From Sedimentisphaerales bacterium (GTDB taxonomy: Bacteria > Planctomycetota > Phycisphaerae > Sedimentisphaerales > SG8-4), in contig JAFGJR010000285.1 of the NCBI GenBank assembly GCA_016928975.1, positions 1-10,766 of the forward strand: a stretch of DNA of 10,766 nt, in the 5' to 3' direction. This document shows positions 1-5,072 of the stretch, one piece after another. Every line of letters begins with the position of its first letter. Within the stretch, counting starts at the first letter, position 1. The translations under genes and the position numbers were made by a program. The notes beneath the pieces are model-generated. The model did not search any database. It was not told the origin of the DNA and saw nothing but the letters and a program-made list of their open reading frames with translations.

Positions 1-2
1 CC

Positions 3-299
3 ATCGACAGCCCGTGCCTGGATCGCGGCGATCCCGCCGATGGATTCGGCGAGGAGCTCTACCCGCACGGCGGGAGGATGAACCAAGGGGCGTACGGCGG
101 GACGGCCGAGGCGAGCAAATCCGAAGGGCTCAAGCCCATGTGTACGAAGTACCCAGGGATGGACTTCAACCATGACTGCAAGGTGGACCAGGCAGATCTC
201 AATATCTTCCTGGAGCATTGGCTCGAATGCAATCTGGACCGACAGGATGCCTGCTGGCCCGATGGAGCACCCCAAGGCCCTGTCCTCCCAGAAATATAG
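3..299 (+). CDS. C-terminal end of a secreted beta-helix protein with dockerin-like calcium loop (partial)
   Basis: The reading frame is open from the left edge (frame starting at base 3) to the TAG at 297-299, giving 98 visible residues; the start lies outside the window. The first part (SPCLDRGDP...GGRMNQGAYGGTAEASKS) matches the last rungs of right-handed parallel beta-helix domains, where the motif GAYGGTAEAS is typical of planctomycete exported proteins. After a short linker with Cys comes DFNHDCKVDQAD, a 12-residue EF-hand-like calcium loop with Asp/Asn at the usual spacing, followed by a helix (LNIFLEHWLECN). This is one half of a dockerin-like repeat. The protein is inferred to be exported, and the tail may serve in anchoring or attachment. 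The catalytic or binding role of the full protein cannot be judged from this fragment. An ATG at 78 sits inside the conserved beta-helix motif and is not a credible start. Confidence 0.8.
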   Translation: MDSPCLDRGDPADGFGEELYPHGGRMNQGAYGGTAEASKSEGLKPMCTKYPGMDFNHDCKVDQADLNIFLEHWLECNLDRQDACWPDGAPQGPVLPEI

Positions 300-390
300 T
301 GTGCTGTCCGCACGGGCTTGCATTCTCTTGAGCAAGTCGAGCCATCGCTGCCAGGCGGCGTCTTTGGCGAAATTTTTGCAGAAAATGGAC

Positions 391-419
391 TTGCAGGGGC
401 CTTCCGGGGCGTATATAAC
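391..419 (+). promoter_or_regulatory. Promoter of tRNA-Gly
   Basis: A -35 box TTGCAG (391-396) and a -10 box TATAAC (414-419) are separated by exactly 17 bases. Transcription would start near 426, about 12 bases before the mature tRNA. Both boxes are close to the sigma-70 consensus and the spacing is ideal. An overlapping TATATA (412-417) is a less well-spaced alternative -10. Confidence 0.65.
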
Positions 420-437
420 TCAGGTCGTTGGTTTCTC

Positions 438-509
438 GCGGGCGTAGCTCAGGGGTAGAGCGTCACGTTGCCAACGTGAATGTCGTGAGTTCAAATCTCA
501 TCGCCCGCT
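438..509 (+). tRNA. tRNA-Gly (anticodon GCC)
   Basis: A complete cloverleaf can be folded by eye. The 7-bp acceptor stem is 438-444 with 502-508, all Watson-Crick. The D arm is GCTC 447-450 with GAGC 458-461. The anticodon stem TCACG/CGTGA (463-467 with 475-479) has loop TTGCCAA and anticodon GCC at 470-472. The T arm is GTGAG 485-489 with CTCAT 497-501 and loop TTCAAAT. The discriminator is T509, as usual for bacterial tRNA-Gly. The 3' CCA is not encoded, so it must be added by a nucleotidyltransferase. GCC reads GGC and GGT glycine codons. Confidence 0.95.
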
Positions 510-556
510 GTCAGGAGTTACGGGGTCCAAGACGCGCGTCCGCGTTGAGGAACCCT

Positions 557-689
557 TATAGTATCGGCGAGTTACCGGCTAGGTGGTAGTTTGGCATTGG
601 TCGTCGATACGTGGAAGCCTCGCGGCGACGGCAGCGAGGTCGGAAACGATCACCTGGCTCAGGGGATGATTCCCCCGATGCCTTTTTTT
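557..689 (+). ncRNA. Possible small structured RNA between tRNA-Gly and tig
   Basis: No gene covers 510-916. Inside it, 578-587 pairs with 649-658 over 10 consecutive positions (two of them G-U). The enclosed segment contains a 6-bp hairpin CCTCGC/GCGAGG (618-623 with 634-639). This is followed at once by a terminator-like hairpin and a run of seven T (683-689). A -10-like TATAGT at 557-562 would place a start near 569 and a transcript of about 120 nucleotides, but no good -35 box is visible. The segment does not match 4.5S SRP RNA, tmRNA or a riboswitch I recognise. It could equally be the processed trailer of the tRNA transcript. This is an inference from structure only. Confidence 0.25.
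656..689 (+). terminator. Rho-independent-type terminator after the tRNA/RNA region
   Basis: GGGGA (662-666) pairs with TCCCC (671-675) around a 4-base loop. An outer GGC/GCC pairing (656-658 with about 680-682) may extend it, and seven T follow at 683-689. The stem is short, so efficiency is uncertain, but placement between the tRNA and tig fits an end of the tRNA transcript. Confidence 0.5.
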
Positions 690-703
690 GTTTGGATATA
701 GAG

Positions 704-875
704 GAGTTCTGCAAAAGGGAAGTTGGGCTTACTTGGGAAGGAAGAACCGTCTGCTTGGTTTCTCCTTCCTAAGACGAGCGTGACTGACACAAGACGGCTT
801 ATGCGAATTGTTCAAGGAAATCTGTTTTGAGATTTCCTTGAACAATATAAGCCCAACTTCCCTTTTGCAGAACTC
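704..875. repeat. 172-bp composite inverted repeat with two internal hairpins
   Basis: The 28-base arms 704-731 and 848-875 are exact reverse complements. Inside are two further inverted repeats. The first is 732-748 with 757-773, 17 pairs with two mismatches and one G-U, loop 749-756, directly abutting the left outer arm. The second is 807-823 with 830-846, 17 perfect pairs with a 6-base loop, one base from the right outer arm. A 33-base linker (774-806) joins them. As RNA or extruded DNA this would make a three-way junction. An alternative pairing of 797-802 with 848-853 competes with the outer stem. The right half read on the - strand (875 to 831) aligns with 7400-7444 at 36 of 45 positions. 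The element ends 41 bases before the tig start, so it would lie in the tig leader if the promoter is upstream. No ORF in it looks real. Confidence 0.85.
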
Positions 876-916
876 GGCCATGAAACGACGATTCGAAGCT
901 ATTTGGGAGCGCCGAG

Positions 917-2446
917 ATGGCGGACGAAAAGAACGAGTCAGTAGCACCCGATACCAGCGGTGAGGACACCAGGACCGAGGAGCAGAAGGCCAGGGACGAG
1001 AGGACCTCGAAAAACACGGTTACGATCGAGGAGGCCGGGCCGTGCAAGAAGAAGGTGATCGTAGAGGTTCCAGAGGAGACGATCAAGGATATGGCCGATG
1101 AGCAGTACCGGGAGCTTCGCCGCGACGCGGTCGTGCCGGGCTTTCGCAAGGGGCGGGCCCCCCGCCGGCTCCTGGAGAAACGGTTCGGCAAGGAGACCAG
1201 CGAGCAGATCAAGTTGAAGATCCTCGCCGAGGCCAGTGAGGCGGCCATGAAGGACAAGAAGGTGGACGCTCTGACCGATCCGGATATTGACTATGAGAAC
1301 ATCAAGCTGCCAGACTCGGGCCCGATGAGGTTCGAATTCGAGGTCGAGGTCCGCCCGGAATTCGAGCTGCCGGCGCTCGAAGGCATCCCCGTCACCCGGA
1401 CCAAGCTGGAGGTCACCGACGCCCAAGTCGATCGCGAGATCGAGCAGCTCCGCCGCTGGTCCGGCCTGTGGGTGCCGAAGGAAGAGGGAGCCGTCGAACA
1501 GGGCGACGAAGTCGTCGCCGATGTCCGGCTCAACGTGCACCTGACGGACGAAGAGAAAGCCAAACAGGCGGAGGCGGCCGCCAAAGGCGAGGAGGCTCCC
1601 ACCGTCGGAATCCCCGAGTCGGAGACGAAGCTGGACAACAGCGAGATCCACGTCCGCCCGAACGGCTTCGTCGGGGCCGTGCCCGTCCCGAAGCTCGATG
1701 AGCTGCTGACCGGCGCCAAGGCCGGCGACAAGAAGACCACGACCGTGGAGGTCTCCAAGACCTATTTCCGCGAGGAATACCAGGGCCGAACGATAGACAT
1801 CGAGATCGACGTCAAGGAAGTCAAGTACCTCAAGCCGGCCGAGATGAACGAGCAATTCCTGCAACGCTATCACGTGGGGAACGAGCAGGAGCTTCGCGAC
1901 CGCATCCGCGACAACTTGCAGGACCAGCTCGAATCGCAGGTCCGAAGCGATATGAGCGAGCAGGTCTATCAGCATCTGCTCGACAACGCGAGCTTCGATC
2001 TGCCGATGGATATCGTCGCCCGCCAGGCGGGCTCGATCCTGCAACGGCAATACATCAACCTGCTGGCCCGCGGCCTGTCGCGAGAGCAGATCGAAGAGCA
2101 GATGGAGCAGCTTCGCGCCGCAAGCGCCGACCAGGCCAAGCAGCAGCTCAAGACCTTCTTCATCATGGACAAGGTCGCCGACAAGCTCGAGATCGCCGTG
2201 ACCGAGGAAGAAATCAACGGCCACATCGCCCAGGTCGCCATCCAGCGCGGCCAACGGCCGGAGAAGCTCAAAGAACAGATGGAACGCGACGGCTCGCTCG
2301 CCCAGTTCCGGCTCGACATCCGACAGAACAAGTGCATCAGCAAGCTGCTCGAAACCGCGAACGTGTCCGAGCAGAAATCGGAAGAGAAGGCCAGGAAATC
2401 CAAGAAGGGAAACAAATCGGCCGAGGAGAAATCCGAAGAGCAATGA
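917..2446 (+). CDS. tig: Trigger factor (ribosome-associated chaperone and peptidyl-prolyl isomerase)
   Basis: Trigger factor binds beside the ribosomal exit tunnel and shields nascent chains. The 509-residue product has the family layout. An N-terminal ribosome-binding domain (about 33-170) carries the signature loop GFRKGRAP at 75-82. A PPIase/FKBP-like middle region follows (about 175-310, GDEVVADVRL to VEVSKTYF...YQGRTIDIEIDVKEVKYLK). The alpha-helical C-terminal cradle is about 315-490 (FLQRYHVGNEQELRDRIRDN, LPMDIVARQ). The start at 917 has GGGAG at 905-909 with a 7-base spacer. At 509 residues it is longer than the usual 430-450. The excess lies in a charged N-terminal extension of about 33 residues, an insertion rich in Ala/Glu/Lys in the PPIase region (about 210-235), and a Lys/Glu/Ser tail. 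It is the first gene of an operon with two clpP genes, the common tig-clpP order. Confidence 0.95.
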   Translation: MADEKNESVAPDTSGEDTRTEEQKARDERTSKNTVTIEEAGPCKKKVIVEVPEETIKDMADEQYRELRRDAVVPGFRKGRAPRRLLEKRFGKETSEQIKLKILAEASEAAMKDKKVDALTDPDIDYENIKLPDSGPMRFEFEVEVRPEFELPALEGIPVTRTKLEVTDAQVDREIEQLRRWSGLWVPKEEGAVEQGDEVVADVRLNVHLTDEEKAKQAEAAAKGEEAPTVGIPESETKLDNSEIHVRPNGFVGAVPVPKLDELLTGAKAGDKKTTTVEVSKTYFREEYQGRTIDIEIDVKEVKYLKPAEMNEQFLQRYHVGNEQELRDRIRDNLQDQLESQVRSDMSEQVYQHLLDNASFDLPMDIVARQAGSILQRQYINLLARGLSREQIEEQMEQLRAASADQAKQQLKTFFIMDKVADKLEIAVTEEEINGHIAQVAIQRGQRPEKLKEQMERDGSLAQFRLDIRQNKCISKLLETANVSEQKSEEKARKSKKGNKSAEEKSEEQ

Positions 2447-2463
2447 CAGAAAAGGATGTTTTC

Positions 2464-3114
2464 ATGTCCGAGCGACACTTGATGAGAGACATGCACCGAC
2501 AACGCGACGTGTACGACCAGTACTCACAGTACCAGCGGTATCGCCAGATGAGTCTGGACGATATGCTGCTGGAGAACCGGATCGTCTTTCTGATCGGCGA
2601 GATCAACTACGCCCGGGCCGCCGAAGTGATCATGAAGATCCTGTATCTGGACAACCTCAAACGAGGCCGGGAGATCAGCCTGTACATCAACTCCCCCGGC
2701 GGCACGGTGGACGACACGATGGCGATCTATGACACGATGCAGTTCGTGGGCTCGCCGATCGCCACCTACTGCATCGGCCGGGCCCAGTCCGGCGGAGCGG
2801 TGGTCCTGGCGGCCGGCACCAAGGGCAAGCGCTACGCCCTGCCCCACGCCAAGATTATGCTCCACCAGCCCTGGGGCGGCGTCACCGGACAGGCCTCCGA
2901 CATCCAGATCCAGGCGGAAGAGATCCTGCGGGCCAAGCAGACGATCAACCTCATCCTGGCCAAGCACACCGGCTTGCCCATCGAGAAGATCGCCGAAGAG
3001 ACCGAGCGGGACCGTTACATGGGCGCCGAGGAAGCCAAGCAGTATGGCCTGATCGACGAAGTCCTCCACGAAGAGGAAAAGAAGGCCGAAGAGGAAAAGA
3101 AGGAAAACAAATAA
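2464..3114 (+). CDS. clpP: ATP-dependent Clp protease proteolytic subunit, copy 1 (complete catalytic triad)
   Basis: ClpP forms the barrel-shaped serine peptidase that degrades substrates unfolded by a ClpX- or ClpA-type ATPase. In the 216-residue product the triad is Ser109 (in GRAQSGGA), His134 (MLHQP) and Asp183 (ETERDRYM), at the same spacing as E. coli Ser111/His136/Asp185. YINSPGG (74-80) and YDTMQF (89-94) are also present. The nucleophile motif is unusual: GRAQSGG instead of GQAASMG. The N-terminal part lacks the usual RGERxxDIYSRLL segment and instead has a Tyr/Gln/Arg-rich stretch (14-28). The C-terminus is a Lys/Glu-rich tail. I chose ATG 2464 because AAGGA (2452-2456) lies 7 bases upstream. 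ATG 2443, in the same frame and overlapping the tig stop as ATGA, would add 7 residues and is possible. The gene follows tig in the same operon. Confidence 0.93.
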   Translation: MSERHLMRDMHRQRDVYDQYSQYQRYRQMSLDDMLLENRIVFLIGEINYARAAEVIMKILYLDNLKRGREISLYINSPGGTVDDTMAIYDTMQFVGSPIATYCIGRAQSGGAVVLAAGTKGKRYALPHAKIMLHQPWGGVTGQASDIQIQAEEILRAKQTINLILAKHTGLPIEKIAEETERDRYMGAEEAKQYGLIDEVLHEEEKKAEEEKKENK

Positions 3115-3222
3115 CGGATTCATGGTCTACGATTCTGGACGTACGATTGGGGCTCGCGATGATCTCGTGACGCGACTGCCAATCCCAATCGCAAGTGGCC
3201 AATCGCAAATAGGGATAAGCTG
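3115..3222 (+). repeat. Intergenic spacer with short direct repeats between the two clpP genes
   Basis: The 108-base gap contains the 10-mer CCAATCGCAA twice (3185-3194 and 3199-3208, period 14), preceded by a partial copy near 3178, and TACGATT twice (3128-3134 and 3142-3148). A 5-bp inverted repeat TCGCG/CGCGA (3154-3158 with 3171-3175) lies between them. There is no T-run, so termination is not indicated. The gap is large for genes that otherwise look co-transcribed. Confidence 0.5.
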
Positions 3223-3861
3223 ATGCTCATGCAAGAGACTTTCATACCGATCGTCATCGAAAAGAGCGGGCGCGGGGAGCGGGCGTACGATATCTATTCA
3301 AGACTCCTGAAGGATCGAATCATCTTCCTCGGAGGCGGCGTCACGGACGCCAACGCCAACACCATCATCGCCCAGATGCTGTTTCTGAGCAACGAAGACA
3401 GCAAGAGCGACATTCACTTCTACATCAATTCACCGGGCGGCTCGATCACGGCGGGTCTGGCGATCTACGACACGATGCAATTCCTCCGCTGCGACGTGGC
3501 GACCTATTGCGTCGGTCAGGCCGCCAGCATGGCAGCCGTGCTCCTGGCTGGCGGCAGGAGCGGAAAGCGATTCCTCCTTTCCAACAGCAGGGTCCTTCTG
3601 CATCAGCCCCACATCATGGGCGTGCTCGAAGGGCCGGCCACGGATCTGGACATCGAGGCCCGGGAGATCCTGCGGCTGCGCACCCGGATCTATCATATTC
3701 TCGCCAACCACAGCGGTCAGCCGCCGGCCAAGATCGAGAAGGACTCCGACCGCAACTTGTGGCTCAGCGCCGACGAATCGATCAAGTACGGCCTGGCCGA
3801 CCGGATTCTCCAGAAGGCCCCAGAGATCGTCAGGAACGAGCAAGAGCAGGAGCCGCAGTAA
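3223..3861 (+). CDS. clpP: ATP-dependent Clp protease proteolytic subunit, copy 2 (Asn in place of the catalytic Asp)
   Basis: This 212-residue ClpP is closer to the standard form in its N-terminal half: [21 protein letters not shown] at 16-36, YINSPGG at 67-73 and YDTMQF at 82-87. The nucleophile motif is canonical, GQAASMAA with Ser102, and His127 lies in LLHQP. At the third triad position the sequence is KDSDRNLWL, where E. coli has RDTERDRFL, so Asn178 replaces the catalytic Asp. There is a two-residue insertion after HQP relative to E. coli ClpP, in the region leading into the handle helix. An Asn at this position is known in Listeria ClpP1, whose activity depends on assembly with ClpP2. 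By analogy this subunit may work in mixed barrels with copy 1 (inference). The start at ATG 3223 has a weak GGGA about 10 bases upstream; ATG 3229 is an alternative. Confidence 0.93.
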   Translation: MLMQETFIPIVIEKSGRGERAYDIYSRLLKDRIIFLGGGVTDANANTIIAQMLFLSNEDSKSDIHFYINSPGGSITAGLAIYDTMQFLRCDVATYCVGQAASMAAVLLAGGRSGKRFLLSNSRVLLHQPHIMGVLEGPATDLDIEAREILRLRTRIYHILANHSGQPPAKIEKDSDRNLWLSADESIKYGLADRILQKAPEIVRNEQEQEPQ

Positions 3862-3873
3862 GTGGCATAGCGT

Positions 3874-4518
3874 ATGAAACGTCATTCCAGTGCATCGCAC
3901 AGATCCTGGGCAGCATGTGGGACCCACGTGCTCTTGGTGCTCGCGGCGATGTTGCCGGCCGGTTGCGGGATCGGAAGCGAGAGAAAAGACTCACGGGACC
4001 TGAAAGTCGAGGCCCTGGAACAGGAGAAGGCCCAGATTGCCGCCAGAGCAGAGCACTGCCAGGTCGAGAACGCGCAGTTGCAGGAACAGCTCAAAGCGAT
4101 GGCCGCGCTGCCCAAGGACGGCCCCGAGAGCTTCTACAAGCTCACCGATGTGAAAATCAGCAGGTACACCAGCTTCTACGACCAGGACCAGGACGGCAAG
4201 CGGGAGAAGCTGCTCGTCTACATCCAGCCGATCGACACTGACGGCGACATCGTCAAAGCCGCCGGGGTGGTCAGCGTGGAACTCTGGAATCTCGACAATC
4301 CCGCCGACCAGGCCCTCATCGGCCAATGGCAGGTCCAGCCGGCGGAACTGCACAAGCTCTGGGTCAGCGGGTTGGTGTCCAACTACCGCCTCCCCTTCCG
4401 CGTTTCCGTGACGCCGGAGATGCTGGCACAGCCGCTCACAGTGAAGATCACATTCACCGATTACCTGACCGGCGAGACCTTCCGCAACCAGAGAATGGTC
4501 AAGGTGCGACCCGAGTAG
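3874..4518 (+). CDS. Predicted lipoprotein with coiled coil and beta-rich domain, function unknown
   Basis: The 214-residue product begins with a basic N-terminus and a hydrophobic segment (about 18-30) ending in LPAGC, so Cys31 is a likely lipidation site. Pro at position -3 is slightly atypical. Residues about 43-75 are heptad-like (VEALEQEKAQIAARAEHCQ and following) and probably form a coiled coil. The rest (about 85-214) is rich in alternating hydrophobic residues (KISRYTSFYDQDQDGKREKL, VVSVELWNL, LTVKITFTDYLTGETF) and looks like a beta-sandwich. DQDQDGKRE resembles an acidic calcium-loop-like turn. It starts 12 bases after the clpP2 stop, so it is probably in the same operon. No strong Shine-Dalgarno sequence precedes the ATG at 3874. 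I do not recognise the family; membrane attachment is inferred from the lipobox. Confidence 0.75.
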   Translation: MKRHSSASHRSWAACGTHVLLVLAAMLPAGCGIGSERKDSRDLKVEALEQEKAQIAARAEHCQVENAQLQEQLKAMAALPKDGPESFYKLTDVKISRYTSFYDQDQDGKREKLLVYIQPIDTDGDIVKAAGVVSVELWNLDNPADQALIGQWQVQPAELHKLWVSGLVSNYRLPFRVSVTPEMLAQPLTVKITFTDYLTGETFRNQRMVKVRPE

Positions 4519-4540
4519 AGACGTGGTACGTTGCGTCTTC

Positions 4541-4816
4541 TCACCAATTCGGATCGACGGGCTGCTCTACGGGAGCATATCCTTCCAGCTTGGGGTCAAA
4601 GAACGAATTGGGAATGACGTTGGTCTGCCGCTGCCAAACCTGCCCTGTGGCCGTGTCGAGGACATAGACGCTGCCACCATCCTTGTTGTGAGCAACCAAA
4701 GTGAATCGGCCGTGGAACTCCGGATTCATCATAGGCGCACCGCCCATCGCACACACCACCGCCACGACCAACAGACCGCCAATCAGGAGACTCTTGAGAT
4801 CGACACTACGGAACAT
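4541..4816 (-). CDS. Small protein with N-terminal membrane segment or signal peptide, function unknown
   Basis: The 91-residue product starts with MFRSVDLKSLL and a hydrophobic stretch (about 9-26, LLIGGLLVVAVVCAMGG) that is either an uncleaved anchor or a signal peptide. The remaining 60 residues contain FTLVAHNKDGGSVYVLDTATG followed by QVWQRQ, a pattern like one blade of a beta-propeller or a short beta-hairpin, and end in a Pro-rich stretch. A strong Shine-Dalgarno GGAGG lies 8 bases upstream of the ATG at 4816, which supports it being a real gene. It converges on the lipoprotein gene with a 22-base gap. In that gap AGACG/CGTCT (about 4519-4537) can pair but lacks a T-run, so no clear terminator is seen. 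Confidence 0.72.
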   Translation of the reverse strand: MFRSVDLKSLLIGGLLVVAVVCAMGGAPMMNPEFHGRFTLVAHNKDGGSVYVLDTATGQVWQRQTNVIPNSFFDPKLEGYAPVEQPVDPNW

Positions 4817-5072
4817 ACGCTTTTCCTCCCGTCATTCAGATGAGACTCGCTAACCGTCGTACTTCACGTGAATCTTCGGGCGACGAGCCCGCTTGCACGC
4901 TGCTATGGAGAGAGACGCGCGCCGGCGAGAAACGTTACGGGATCTTGGGCCGGCCGACGGTGGCAGCGAGCCGGCCGCAGGGATCGCCCTCACACGGGCG
5001 GCCGAGAAGAAGGGGGGCAGCCGGCACGCTGTGTACATGCCCTGCGCGCAGACCCTGGCCGTCGAACCGTGG
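4817..5072. other. Non-coding gap between the trehalose gene and the 91-residue gene
   Basis: I see no convincing gene in this 256-base stretch. It has a GC-rich inverted repeat GGCCGGC/GCCGGCC (4948-4954 with 4970-4976, 15-base loop) and a smaller one CGGGC/GCCCG (4878-4882 with 4888-4892). Neither has a T-run on the - strand, so neither is a clear terminator for the trehalose gene. A 62-codon - strand ORF here (4850-5038) is Arg/Ser/Ala-rich, lacks a Shine-Dalgarno sequence and is likely spurious. Confidence 0.5.

Noticed and set aside
364..405. A third copy of the intergenic repeat upstream of tRNA-Gly
   Set aside because: It shares TGCAGAA and a few scattered bases with the other two copies, but the match needs gaps and there is no inverted repeat; it is better explained as the tRNA promoter region.
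729..1257. Short - strand frames crossing the repeat and the start of tig
   Set aside because: Their coding sense comes from the repeat element and the tig antisense strand; no start signals or family resemblance.
938..2443. A 501-codon open frame on the - strand covering nearly all of tig
   Set aside because: It is the antisense shadow of a GC-rich coding region; its translation is Leu/Val/Asp/Arg-rich with no motif, while the + strand gives a clear trigger factor.
2332..2463. Upstream start of the first clpP inside tig
   Set aside because: The added residues are out-of-frame tig sequence; ATG 2464 has a well-spaced Shine-Dalgarno.
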